A DNA stretch of 64,000 nucleotides from Streptomyces aureoverticillatus (GCF_014649395.1 NZ_BMSY01000001.1:1054001-1118000), one strand, 5' to 3'; shown: positions 52,215 to 60,500, numbered from the stretch's first letter. Numbers and translations are program-made. Notes: generated by a model from the letters alone, not told the origin.

Positions 52215-52862
52215 ATGCCCAGCACTTCCGGAAACGGCGGTCAGATCCGCGTCGCGGGTACCGGCCGCGTCCTGGTCGCCCCGGTCACCCTCCCGCCCGC
52301 CGGGGCCGGTGAGCCCGCTCCGGTCCCGACCCCCCGTACGACCACCGACGACTGGCCGGCGGCGCACTGGCAGGACCTGGGATTCACCACGACCGACGGG
52401 ATCAAGTTCAACAAGAAGGAGAAGATCGACCCGGTCGACACCTGGCAGTCGGCGACTCCGGCGCGGTTCATCTACTCCGACCGCGACCTCACCGTGAAGT
52501 TCCAGCTCCTGCAGATGAACAAGCAGACGCTGGCGTTCTTCATGGGCATCCCGGCGACGGAGATCAAGAAGACCACGACCCCCGACCAGAGCACCCCGCC
52601 GAAGGACGTCCCCGTCCCGGACACCTACGAGTTCCTGCTGCCGAGCAACCCGCAGAAGGACGAGCGGGCCCTGGGCATCGAGTTCAAGGACGGCTCGGAC
52701 ATCACGTACCGCTTCATCATCCCGCGAGGTCAGGTCACCGAGACCGAGGAGCTGGGCCTGACCCGGACCGGGGCGCTGAAGCTGGGCGTGACGTTCACGG
52801 CCCTGGACGGCCCGAACGGCGAGCTGGCCAAGTGGATCATGAAGGACAAGGCGTACGCCTAG
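52215..52862 (+). CDS. Major tail tube protein
   Basis: A 215-residue protein with the features of siphophage tail tube proteins: an N-terminal loop (GTGRVLVAPVTLP), DLGFTTTDGIKFNKKEKIDP, the long DLTVKFQLLQMNKQTLAFF strand/helix and ITYRFIIPRGQVTETEELGL, ending VTFTALDGPN. ATG 52215 has a GAGGAG site. It is bracketed by hairpins that probably set it apart as the most expressed structural gene. Six-fold rings of such proteins build the tube. Confidence 0.82.
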   Translation: MPSTSGNGGQIRVAGTGRVLVAPVTLPPAGAGEPAPVPTPRTTTDDWPAAHWQDLGFTTTDGIKFNKKEKIDPVDTWQSATPARFIYSDRDLTVKFQLLQMNKQTLAFFMGIPATEIKKTTTPDQSTPPKDVPVPDTYEFLLPSNPQKDERALGIEFKDGSDITYRFIIPRGQVTETEELGLTRTGALKLGVTFTALDGPNGELAKWIMKDKAYA

Positions 52863-52872
52863 ACGGCGCCCG

Positions 52873-52909
52873 CGGCCGGGGCGGCGGCCGTGTGCCGCTG
52901 CCCCGGCCG
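52873..52909 (+). terminator. Partial terminator after the tail tube gene
   Basis: A 15-bp stem with one G-U pair, 52873-52887 with 52895-52909, seven-base loop. Such a hairpin after the tube gene is common in phages, where it lowers transcription of the chaperone and tape measure genes. Confidence 0.75.
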
Positions 52910-52980
52910 CCTTCTCCCCTCCCCCCACACAACGCGCTTCCCCCTCCCCCCTTCACCAACTCACCTTTTGGGAGCCTCCT

Positions 52981-53271
52981 TTGACCGCCTTCAACGTCAA
53001 CGCCGCCCGCGCCCAGCGCCTCGAAGCCGTCGGCCGCGCCTGGTCCTTCGAGCTCGACGGCGACGCCTTCGAACTCCCCACGGAGCTGACCCGCGCGGTG
53101 GCGCGCCAGCTCCGCGCCCTCGACGACAACGACGTCGACGGCCTGCTCGAACTCCTCCTCGGCGAGGCCCAGTTCGCTCGCTTCGCCCGGCACGAGACGA
53201 CGATGCAGGACATCGCCGCGATTCTCGACGCCTACGGCAAGGAGACGGGGCTCGGCCTGGGGGAAGACTGA
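52981..53271 (+). CDS. Tail assembly chaperone, short form (gpG-like)
   Basis: A 96-residue acidic helical protein (FELPTELTRAVARQLRALDD, GLLELLLGEAQFARFARHET), the size and place of the tail assembly chaperone gpG. It ends at TGA 53269-53271 directly after a GGGGGAAG slippery-looking stretch. The start TTG 52981 has GGGAG seven bases upstream. The reading frame continues in the -1 frame as gpT-like sequence, so a fused gpGT of 226 residues is expected at low frequency. Confidence 0.82.
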   Translation: MTAFNVNAARAQRLEAVGRAWSFELDGDAFELPTELTRAVARQLRALDDNDVDGLLELLLGEAQFARFARHETTMQDIAAILDAYGKETGLGLGED

Positions 53272-53660
53272 GCCTCGGCGAGCTCGTCGACGAACACGCC
53301 GAGGCCCTCGAGACCGACCTGCTCCGCCACTACGGCATCGACCTCCTGGACTGGCACCGCGGCCGGCTCACCTCCCGCCGCCTGGCCGTCCTGGTCCGCC
53401 ACCTGCCCCGCGACAGCGCCCTCCACCGCGAGCTGCACGGGGAGGCGGCGGAGTGGTCGGTGACCGACTACTTGCTGGCCCACGCGGTGGACCAACTGGC
53501 CGAGGCCAATTGGATGTTCGCGATGGTCAACCGGGATGAGGACGCCGAGCCGCCGGAGTATCCGACGCCCCTGCGGCGACCCGGCGACGATCATCGGGAG
53601 GAAGCCGGGGTCCAGCACCTCACCACGGCGGGCGAGGTGGCGGAATTCTTCGCGCCGTGA
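53262..53660 (+). CDS. Tail assembly chaperone extension (gpT-like, -1 frameshift)
   Basis: A 132-residue extension with no start codon of its own. It begins in the -1 frame at GGA after the GGG of 53260-53262 and reads GRLSLGELVDEHAEALETDL...; it is helical and acidic (WSVTDYLLAHAVDQLAEANW). Position right after the tail tube and before the tape measure matches lambda gpT. The shift site is not the canonical XXXYYYZ: only the P-site GGG can re-pair fully. A missing base by sequencing is the alternative. Confidence 0.75.
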   Translation, partial: GRLSLGELVDEHAEALETDLLRHYGIDLLDWHRGRLTSRRLAVLVRHLPRDSALHRELHGEAAEWSVTDYLLAHAVDQLAEANWMFAMVNRDEDAEPPEYPTPLRRPGDDHREEAGVQHLTTAGEVAEFFAP

Positions 53661-53697
53661 CAGGCCGCAGGAGACGGTGACAGCCCTCCGGGAAGGC

Positions 53698-54276
53698 CTA
53701 GCGCGGGCGGAGCTTGATGCGCCAGCGGCACATGCTGCCCCAGCCCAAGGAATCACTCGTCGCACTGACGACGAGGAGCCCCGGCTTCTTCGGCAGATTG
53801 ATCGTTCCGCTGAATTTGTCTTCGTGGGAAATCAAATTCTGCCCGCCACTGCCGTCAATCGAATGCATGGCGACACACCCTCTGCCGCCGAACTCGACGT
53901 CGGCCTGCCACTTCCCTCCCGGGTACGAGAAGATGCGCGATGCCGTCGCCGAGCGGGCGTCACCCAACTCGTCGGCTTGGGACACGTCCCGCAACACGAC
54001 ATTCCACGCTCCGACGCTGTGCACGCCACCGCTAATGGTGAGACGTGAGTACTTCGCCGGGATGAACATGTTGGTTCTTTCTCTACCCCACGCGGAATTC
54101 CCTATCTTCTCCCGCTTCCGCGAGTTACGGGAAACGCCTTCGCCGTTGACGAAGAATCCCTTGCCGAGTAACCCTCCCCACGTCTCGGCAAGGAGTGCCC
54201 TGCCGACCAAATGATCAGGGATCTCAAATTCGGACTCACCGCGTCCGGAAAACTCGACCGCCGACTTCTCGGACAT
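53698..54276 (-). CDS. Moron-like gene of lower GC inside the tail operon
   Basis: A 192-residue protein on the strand opposite to the tail operon. No signal or membrane segment. It is beta-rich: YSRLTISGGVHSVGAWNVVL, GGKWQADVEFGGRGCVAMHS, DKFSGTINLPKKPGLLVVSA, which resembles the jelly-roll/sandwich domains found in cell-surface and phage adhesin proteins. Base composition is clearly lower in GC than its neighbours, with A/T at many third positions. No terminator or promoter was resolved. It may be a late insertion carried by the locus; function unknown. Confidence 0.75.
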   Translation of the reverse strand: MSEKSAVEFSGRGESEFEIPDHLVGRALLAETWGGLLGKGFFVNGEGVSRNSRKREKIGNSAWGRERTNMFIPAKYSRLTISGGVHSVGAWNVVLRDVSQADELGDARSATASRIFSYPGGKWQADVEFGGRGCVAMHSIDGSGGQNLISHEDKFSGTINLPKKPGLLVVSATSDSLGWGSMCRWRIKLRPR

Positions 54277-54309
54277 TTCACTGCCTCACAATCCAGAAAG
54301 GGAGGATGA

Positions 54310-54786
54310 ATGGGCGACGAATTGGCATCACTCAAGAAGAGGATCGCAGATCTTGAGAATGACTTCCAGCCCTTCAAGAAGAAATTGGAGGCCGGCTACT
54401 TCAAAGGGGATGCCGCAGCGGCCACAGGCACGGCCACCGGCGTCTCCGGTGAAGCCTCCCTCATCACCGGCAGCGTGAAGCTGGCCGGTTTCGACTTCGA
54501 TCTGCGTCAGCACCTCAAGGACAAGAAGCTTCAACGCGACGGAAAGGACCCGGATTCGCTTCACGACCGCATCGTCGAAGTGGACCGCAGAGCCGACCGC
54601 CGTCTCCGGGACATGAACCGCGACCTCAACCAGAAGATCCGCCGCAAGGCCGACCGGTCCGCCGTCGGGCATGCCAACACCCGGCAGAACAACGAGATCC
54701 GGGACCTCCAGCGGACCGCGAGCCGGGCGATCGACGAGGTACGGCGGCTGTACGGCGAGGTGGCCCGTCTGGACAGCCACTTCTGA
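54310..54786 (+). CDS. Coiled-coil tail-locus protein
   Basis: A 158-residue protein. The N-terminal helix (ELASLKKRIADLENDFQPFKK) is a coiled coil, then a small Gly/Ala-rich segment (DAAAATGTATGVSGEASL), then a second long charged helical part (RIVEVDRRADRRLRDMNRDL..., RTASRAIDEVRRLYGEVARL). ATG 54310 has GGAGG. It lies where many phages put a small protein between chaperone and tape measure. It could be a trimeric fibre-like or scaffold protein; not recognised. Confidence 0.65.
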   Translation: MGDELASLKKRIADLENDFQPFKKKLEAGYFKGDAAAATGTATGVSGEASLITGSVKLAGFDFDLRQHLKDKKLQRDGKDPDSLHDRIVEVDRRADRRLRDMNRDLNQKIRRKADRSAVGHANTRQNNEIRDLQRTASRAIDEVRRLYGEVARLDSHF

Positions 54787-54816
54787 CGTCGCAGCCAGGT
54801 CCCGAGAGGAGCATTC

Positions 54817-55968
54817 ATGGCACTCAACACATCCCTCAGAACGACCGTCACCCAACTCAACCGCATGCGGACATCCGTGGGGCAGACGGCGACGGGCCTC
54901 ACCCGCCTCCGTACGTCAACGGGCGATGCCTCCAAGGCAGTCGACGGGATCAAGAAGTCGGCCGGGTCGGCCGGTACCTCCGTCGGCAAGCTCCGTACCA
55001 CCGCGAGGAACGGGAGCGAGGCCCTCAACAAACTCCGCACCAGCGCCCGGAACGGAAGCGAATCCCTCGGCAAGCTCCGCACCACGGCGGGCCGCGGCGA
55101 TGACGCCGTCCGCAAGCTCCGTTCCGGCGTGCGCAGCGCCGACAGCGCGTTCGACAAGGCCAAGGGCGGTTCCGACAAGCTCAAGTCGTCGCTCGACCGG
55201 ATGCGCCGGTCCGCCGACCGGGCCAAGAGCGCGTTGCAGGGCGTGAAGCGGCAGGCCGACGCCGTGGAGAAGTCGGTGGGCAAGGCCGGGCGGAACGCCG
55301 ATCGGGGCGGGAAGTCCATGGGGCAGCTGGGAAAGGGGGCCAGAGGGGCCTCCGCCGCGCAGCGCGGGCTGAACCTCGCCATGGCGGCGAACCCGTTCGG
55401 CCTCGTGATGGCGCTGCTCGCCCCGCTCATCACGAAGTTCGTCGACATGGACAAGGTGGCCAAGCTCGTCCGCCGGGGCGTCTCCGCCGCCTGGAACGGG
55501 ATCCGCAGCGCGTCCTCGTCCGCCTCGCGGTTCCTGAAGCCGCTGTTCACAGGCGTCGTCAACGCCTTCCGCTCCCCCGTCGTGCAGCTCGTGCGCGGGC
55601 TCAACGTCCTCATCGGCGCCATGAACCGGATCAAGTTCAAGGTGCCGGGGTGGGTGCCGGGGCTCGGCGGGAAGGGGTTCGGGTTCGATCTGCCGCGGAT
55701 TCCGGTGCCCCATCTCGCCGACGGCGGTGTCGTGCGGGCCCGGCCGGGCGGCACGCTCGCGCTCGTCGCGGAGCGCGGCGAGAGCGAGGCGGTGATCCCG
55801 CTCAGCAGGCTGGAGCGGATGCTCGGCAACCAGAACAGCGGCGCCACGCTGCGCCGGCTCGCGGAGGCCGTGGAACGGCTCGCCGAGCGCCCCGTGCACG
55901 TGGACGTCGACACCCAGACCATCGCCCGCGCCGTCTTCAGCGGGCAGCGCAAGCTCGCACGGAGGTGA
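54817..55968 (+). CDS. Short tail tape-measure protein
   Basis: A 383-residue protein. The N-terminal half holds four successive 14-residue units starting KLRT/KLRS (KLRTTARNGSEALN and three variants) plus related flanks, all helical. A hydrophobic segment follows (MAANPFGLVMALLAPLITKF), then a tape-measure type end: DGGVVRARPGGTLALVAERGESEAVIPL and HVDVDTQTIARAV. ATG 54817 has GAGAGGAG. At roughly 1.5 angstrom per residue, the general tape-measure relation, the tube would be only about 55-60 nm. Confidence 0.85.
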   Translation: MALNTSLRTTVTQLNRMRTSVGQTATGLTRLRTSTGDASKAVDGIKKSAGSAGTSVGKLRTTARNGSEALNKLRTSARNGSESLGKLRTTAGRGDDAVRKLRSGVRSADSAFDKAKGGSDKLKSSLDRMRRSADRAKSALQGVKRQADAVEKSVGKAGRNADRGGKSMGQLGKGARGASAAQRGLNLAMAANPFGLVMALLAPLITKFVDMDKVAKLVRRGVSAAWNGIRSASSSASRFLKPLFTGVVNAFRSPVVQLVRGLNVLIGAMNRIKFKVPGWVPGLGGKGFGFDLPRIPVPHLADGGVVRARPGGTLALVAERGESEAVIPLSRLERMLGNQNSGATLRRLAEAVERLAERPVHVDVDTQTIARAVFSGQRKLARR

Positions 55969-55973
55969 GCCGC

Positions 55974-56801
55974 ATGGCCAGGAATCTATGGGTCGGCACC
56001 CCGGGCCTGCTCCGGGAGATCCCCCAGGCCGCCAAGAGCTGGGACCGCAGCGCCGAACTGAACGTCAGCGAATTCAGGGCACTCGAGGGCCAGGTCACGA
56101 CCTTCGCGCCCTTTCACACCGCGCGCAGGCTGAAGTTCTCCTTCGAGGGCCTGGAGCCCGTCGACGCACAGCACTTGGCGCGGCTCGCGCGCCGCGCCCC
56201 CGACGCCCGGACCGGCCGGGCGGCGGGCCCCGTGGCCGTGCTCGACCCGGTGTCCGTCAACCTGCTCGGCCCCGCGCAGGCGGCCGGGCAGAGCGGCCGG
56301 GAGGACGGCCTGGACCACTGGTTCGCGGTGAGCGGCAAGCCGGCCTTCAAGCGGTTCGTCCGCGAGGGGTGGGCGGTGGGCGGAACGGTGCCCTCGGTCG
56401 TCGGCTGGGTGCACGGCACCTGGCCCGGCTGGCCGGTGGCGCCGGGAATGACCGTGTCCTGGCTGCTTCCGCCGGGCTGGGGCCAGGACGCCGTCGCGCG
56501 CCTGGCCTGGAAGGACGCCGACGGGGCGCCGCTGCGCGAGACCGACGGCTCCCCCGCCTCGGTCACCGGCGTCGCTCCCGCGGACGCGGCCTTCGTGACC
56601 CCGCAGGGCGTCCTGAAGACCACCGGCGTCATCCCGCTCGGCGGCGCCTGTCTGTCCATCGGCGAGGCCGCCGAGGCCTTCGCCGTCGGCGACGGCTGCC
56701 CGGCGATGTCCGTCACCGGCTATTCCGACGTACCGGCCGCCCGCCTGCCGTACCGCAATGTCGGCATCGACCTCGTGGAGGTGACCCGTGCAACCCTCTG
56801 A
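55974..56801 (+). CDS. Distal tail protein-like
   Basis: A 275-residue protein starting RNLWVGTPGLLREIPQAA, with ARRLKFSFEGLEPVDAQHLA in the first part and a jelly-roll-like later half (HWFAVSGKPAFKRFV, GMTVSWLLPPGWGQDA, GVLKTTGVIPLGGACLSIG, RNVGIDLVEVTRATL). This two-domain order, located after the tape measure and before the large hub protein, fits Dit proteins of siphophages. ATG 55974 has GGAGGTGAG. It overlaps the next gene by 14 bases. Confidence 0.72.
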   Translation: MARNLWVGTPGLLREIPQAAKSWDRSAELNVSEFRALEGQVTTFAPFHTARRLKFSFEGLEPVDAQHLARLARRAPDARTGRAAGPVAVLDPVSVNLLGPAQAAGQSGREDGLDHWFAVSGKPAFKRFVREGWAVGGTVPSVVGWVHGTWPGWPVAPGMTVSWLLPPGWGQDAVARLAWKDADGAPLRETDGSPASVTGVAPADAAFVTPQGVLKTTGVIPLGGACLSIGEAAEAFAVGDGCPAMSVTGYSDVPAARLPYRNVGIDLVEVTRATL

Positions 56802-59205
56802 CCCGGTCCTCGACGCCGCACTCGCGGCCCCCGAGCGCCGCCCGGCCCACGCCACCCGCCTCGGCGGCCGTGACATCGGCCCGGACGTGCAGGCCTGGAC
56901 GGTGGAGCGGGCGTACGCCACCGACCTGCCGGAGGCCGTGCGGGCGTTCTCCGGGAGCGCGTCCGCGCAGCTGGAACTCCAGCTCGGCGGGCACGACGGG
57001 GTGCCGGCGCCACGGCTGTACTCGGCGTGGGCGGACCGTGCCACCGGCGACATCGCCCGGCCCGGCCAGTCCGTCGTCCACGCCGTGGGCGCGGCGGACC
57101 GCACCCTGCCCGCCTTCCGCGGCACCGTCCGCTCCCGCTCGGCCGCGTCCGGTGGCGACACCGTCACCGTGCAGGCCCTGGACGGCGCGGAGCGGCTGCG
57201 CGGACCCGCCGCGCTGCCGCGCCCGTACCACGGCTACCTCTGGGGCAAGCCCGTCGCCACCGCCACCTGGTGCGTCGACGAACTCCTGCGCCAGGGCGGC
57301 ATCCACAGCTGCCCACCACCGCGTGCCCCCGTCGCGGACGACGACGACAAGGCCCCCTTGTCGATCATCTACGCCTCCTTGCACGGCGGCTTCAACTCCA
57401 CGTACGGCCAGCCCGAAGCCCTGCCTGCCACCACCACGCACACCTGGGAGCGCGAGGGCGCGCCGTTCGAGATGGCCCTGATGCCGAACGAGCCGGGGCT
57501 CAAGCTGTCGTGGATGCCGCGCTCGCGGATGGTCATGCCGGGCAGCGTGTTCCTGATGGAATGCTGGGTCAACACGGCCTTGACCCGGGGAGACTTGATC
57601 ACCCTGTCGGCGCTGTTCGACCGCAGCGCGGGGAAGTTCGGGGTGATCTCCGTCGTGTTCGACGCCAAGACGTCGTACGTGACCATGCGGTCGGGAACGC
57701 TGGGCGGCACGTCGGAGAGTCACGCCTTCATCCCCACGAAGTTCGGGGCGCTGAAGGGCCGCTGGCATCTGGGGCTGCTGGTCCAGACGAAGCCCTCCAG
57801 TCCGCGCCCCACGATGCAGGTACGTATGACGGCGCCGGACGGTCAGTACATCGACAGCGACGCCATCGAGTTCACGGATGCGGCCGCGGCTCAGCAGCCG
57901 TCCGAGTTGCGACAGATCGACGTGACGACCGACATGGCCGTCGAGTGCTTCCAGGCCACCGACCGCGTGGCGGCGACGGCGAGTGCCTTCACCCAGGCGG
58001 CGTGGGAGCAGCGCGGCGACTGGACCAAGGGCGCGGAGCTGGACACACCCGAACTGCCGCTGTTCGACGTGCCGAGGGTCTCGGGGTCGCAGTGGGACGT
58101 CATCTCGGAGATCGCCCGCGTGAGCATGTCGACGGCGGAGTTCGACGAACGCGGGATCTTCCGGTGGCGCGGCCCCGGCCGGTTCACGAAGGCGCCGACG
58201 AAGCCCCAGCTGACGGTGACCACCCGCAGGGACATCGCCGCGCTCACGGTCACCGAGGAGATCGACGCCTGCCGCAACTACTGCGTGCAGCCCTACGAGG
58301 ACTGGAAGAAGTCCGGCTACAAGGACGCCGAGCCCGTGGTGGACACCTCCGTGCGCAAGCTGATGCCCGGGGTCCCCGTCGAGGTCAGCTACGCGATGGT
58401 CGAGGAGGAGAACGACATCGGCCCGCTGCAGGTCGTGGACGACGCCGACCCGAAGTCGGGACACGTGGTCCGGTTCGGCGATGCCGAGGACGGCGGGCGC
58501 TCGGTCAAGGGCAAGGTCACCGTCAGCAGCTGGCGCGAGGGCCCGTCGTACGTCGTCCGGTTCACCAACCGCGGTACGGCACCGCTGTGGACCGTCACCA
58601 AGGACGGCAAGCCTTCCGTGTCCATCGTTCCGATCCAGCGGCTTGTCGACCCCAAGAAGCGCAAGTGGGCCCGCTGGAGCACACCGAGCCACGGTCACTA
58701 CGGCAAGCAGCAGTACCTCGCCCCGGAGTCCCCGTGGGTGCAGAGCGCCACGGTCGCGCGGGCTCTTGCCTCGACCGTGCTGGACGCCGGGCGCTATCCG
58801 GTGCCCGTGCTCGACGCGGTCGAGGTCCTGCACGATCCACGGATCCAGCTCGGTGACGTCGTCCGCGTCGTCGACGGGGCGGGCGCCGAACTGAACACGC
58901 TGGCCTGGGTCGTGGGCCTGCGCACCACGTACACGGCCGGCGGTGTCCCGCAGCAGACCCTCACCTTGCGCGGCACCTCCTACAACGGAGTCCCCGTCGA
59001 TGCCGGTCTCACGCCGGACGGTCCTGTCGACACCGGCACGCCCCCGGGCGCCGCCGCACCGCGCGCCGTCCGGGCGCTCACCGCAGCAGCACCCGAGCCC
59101 GAGCCGCGCCCCGTCACCCCCGTACCGATCGACGACCCGGACGCGCGCGCCGGGGACGACGGAATGGACCTCGATCACATGTTGCCGCCGCCCTGGGAGC
59201 AGTGA
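56788..59205 (+). CDS. Tail hub/tail-associated protein with LamG-like insert
   Basis: An 805-residue protein. The first 180 residues resemble tail hub domains (LELQLGGHDGVPAPRLYSAW, FRGTVRSRSAASGGDTVTVQAL). A LamG/concanavalin-like module lies at about 215-400 (FLMECWVNTA, GRWHLGLLVQT, MQVRMTAPDGQYIDS). A hub-like part follows (WDVISEIARVSMSTAEFDER, LTVTEEIDACRNYCVQ, AVEVLHDPRIQLGDVVRVVD). The end is Pro-rich (PEPEPRPVTPVPIDD). GTG 56788 has GGAGGT. It probably forms the tail tip and binds the target surface through the LamG-like module. Confidence 0.8.
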   Translation: MQPSDPVLDAALAAPERRPAHATRLGGRDIGPDVQAWTVERAYATDLPEAVRAFSGSASAQLELQLGGHDGVPAPRLYSAWADRATGDIARPGQSVVHAVGAADRTLPAFRGTVRSRSAASGGDTVTVQALDGAERLRGPAALPRPYHGYLWGKPVATATWCVDELLRQGGIHSCPPPRAPVADDDDKAPLSIIYASLHGGFNSTYGQPEALPATTTHTWEREGAPFEMALMPNEPGLKLSWMPRSRMVMPGSVFLMECWVNTALTRGDLITLSALFDRSAGKFGVISVVFDAKTSYVTMRSGTLGGTSESHAFIPTKFGALKGRWHLGLLVQTKPSSPRPTMQVRMTAPDGQYIDSDAIEFTDAAAAQQPSELRQIDVTTDMAVECFQATDRVAATASAFTQAAWEQRGDWTKGAELDTPELPLFDVPRVSGSQWDVISEIARVSMSTAEFDERGIFRWRGPGRFTKAPTKPQLTVTTRRDIAALTVTEEIDACRNYCVQPYEDWKKSGYKDAEPVVDTSVRKLMPGVPVEVSYAMVEEENDIGPLQVVDDADPKSGHVVRFGDAEDGGRSVKGKVTVSSWREGPSYVVRFTNRGTAPLWTVTKDGKPSVSIVPIQRLVDPKKRKWARWSTPSHGHYGKQQYLAPESPWVQSATVARALASTVLDAGRYPVPVLDAVEVLHDPRIQLGDVVRVVDGAGAELNTLAWVVGLRTTYTAGGVPQQTLTLRGTSYNGVPVDAGLTPDGPVDTGTPPGAAAPRAVRALTAAAPEPEPRPVTPVPIDDPDARAGDDGMDLDHMLPPPWEQ

Positions 59206-59259
59206 TCACCTACCACGCCGCGCGGCCACCCACACCGACGTGAGCCAAGGAGGCACCCC

Positions 59260-60123
59260 ATGGCCACCCCTCTCACCTCCACCGCCCTCCTCACCGCCCT
59301 CCACCAGGAAGGCACCCCCACCCAGCAACACCCCAACTGGCGTACCCACAACCGCGACCACAAAGGGCCCTGGGGCCCCGTCCACGGCGTGATGCTGCAC
59401 CACACCGCCGGGACCAACAGCCTCTCCGCCTGCCGCCACGGCCTGCCCGACCTGCCGGGGCCGCTCTGCCTCGGCCTGGTCACCAAGGACGGGACCGTCC
59501 ACCTGCTCGGCCTCGGCCGGACGAACCACGCGGGGAACGGCTCGGCCGCCGCGCTCGCGGCCGTGCGGGCCGAGCAGGCGCCGCCCGGCCGGCCGGGGCC
59601 GGACGCCATCGACGGCAACGCACGGTTCTACGGCTTCGAGATCGAGAACCTGGGCAACGGGCGGGATCCGTACCCGGCCGCGCAGCTCGACGCCGTGGAG
59701 CGGCTCGCGGCGGCGCTGTGCCGGGCGCACGGGTGGTCCGAGGCGAGCGTGATCGGCCACAAGGAGTGGACCCGGCGCAAGATCGACCCGTCGTTCTCGA
59801 TGGCGGCGATGCGGGCGCGCGTCGGGCGCCGCCTCGGGACGCGCCCTCCGGGGCGGCCGGACGAGCCCGGCACCGCTCATGCCCCGTTCCCCGGCGCCGC
59901 CTTCTTCGTCCCCGGCCGCCGCAGCGCGCTGTGCACGGCCGTAGGTCGTCGTCTCGTCGCCGAAGGCTGCGGGCGGTACGCCGTGGGGCCGGGGCCCGTG
60001 TGGAGCGAGGCCGACGTGCGGTCGTACGCCGCCTGGCAGCGCAAGCTCGGCTACGCGGGCGGCGACGCCGACGGCATACCCGGGCGTGCCAGCTGGGACC
60101 GGCTGCGCGTGCCGCGTACGTGA
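59260..60123 (+). CDS. N-acetylmuramoyl-L-alanine amidase endolysin
   Basis: A 287-residue Amidase_2 enzyme with zinc ligands His47/His48 region (VMLHHTAG) and SVIGHKEWTRRKIDP, and the catalytic-type FYGFEIENLG. The last 45 residues (WSEADVRSYAAWQRKLGYAG, GIPGRASWDRLRV) are a PG_binding_1-like cell-wall domain. There is no signal peptide, so release needs a holin, as encoded next. ATG 59260 has AAGGAGG. It cleaves the amide between MurNAc and the peptide stem. Confidence 0.9.
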   Translation: MATPLTSTALLTALHQEGTPTQQHPNWRTHNRDHKGPWGPVHGVMLHHTAGTNSLSACRHGLPDLPGPLCLGLVTKDGTVHLLGLGRTNHAGNGSAAALAAVRAEQAPPGRPGPDAIDGNARFYGFEIENLGNGRDPYPAAQLDAVERLAAALCRAHGWSEASVIGHKEWTRRKIDPSFSMAAMRARVGRRLGTRPPGRPDEPGTAHAPFPGAAFFVPGRRSALCTAVGRRLVAEGCGRYAVGPGPVWSEADVRSYAAWQRKLGYAGGDADGIPGRASWDRLRVPRT

Positions 60124-60134
60124 GGAGGGCCGCC

Positions 60135-60209
60135 ATGTCCGACGCCGGCCGTCGCGCCCTGCGCACCCTGGCAGGGCCGAGTGCGGAGGCCACATATGAC
60201 CAGTCCTGA
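60135..60209 (+). CDS. Candidate 24-residue open frame before the holin
   Basis: ATG 60135 with a strong GAGGAGG site starts a frame of 24 residues (MSDAGRRALRTLAGPSAEAT...) that overlaps the holin start by 14 bases. It could be a leader peptide coupling translation. No homologue is recognised. The strong site is the only support. Confidence 0.35.
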   Translation: MSDAGRRALRTLAGPSAEATYDQS

Positions 60210-60450
60210 CTCCGACGGCATCGCCCTGGAACTGGAGCGACTGCACCGCTCCGTCGACGTGGGATTCGCCACCACCCGGGGCGACTTGGCGCTCCTGCTC
60301 CAGCGCGCCGACCAGACCGACAAGGCACTCGGAGACCATGAGGAGCGACTCGATGCCTTGGAACGCACGCGCTGGCCGCTGCCGTCGCTGGCCGCGGTGA
60401 CGTCCTGCACCGCGCTGGCCATCGCACTGTGGCAGAACAGCGGCCGCTGA
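60196..60450 (+). CDS. XhlA-like holin
   Basis: An 84-residue protein. The first 55 residues form a charged coiled coil (LELERLHRSVDVGFATTRGD, LLLQRADQTDKALGDHEERL) and the end is one membrane helix (LPSLAAVTSCTALAIALW). This is the order of XhlA-type hemolysin/holin accessory proteins. ATG 60196 has GGAGG eight bases upstream; a GTG five codons earlier is possible. Directly after the endolysin, it fits the lysis module. Confidence 0.75.
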   Translation: MTSPDSDGIALELERLHRSVDVGFATTRGDLALLLQRADQTDKALGDHEERLDALERTRWPLPSLAAVTSCTALAIALWQNSGR

Positions 60451-60500
60451 GGCGGGCAATGAGGCGCGGGGGCGGGCCACCACCCCCGCGCCGTCCCGCC
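60451..60500. terminator. Bidirectional terminator ending the tail operon
   Basis: Nested stems: GGCGGG (60451-60456) with CCCGCC (60495-60500), and GGCGCGGGGG (60463-60472) with CCCCCGCGCC (60483-60492). It stands between the holin stop and the convergent MFS gene ending at 60519. Confidence 0.85.

Noticed and set aside
49711..60450. Contractile (R-type or eCIS) particle
   Set aside because: No sheath, baseplate spike, AAA ATPase or gp25-like protein is present; a tape measure plus gpG/GT and Dit/hub order is siphophage-like.
49711..60450. Intact prophage
   Set aside because: No integrase, terminase, portal, capsid or replication genes and no attachment repeats were found.
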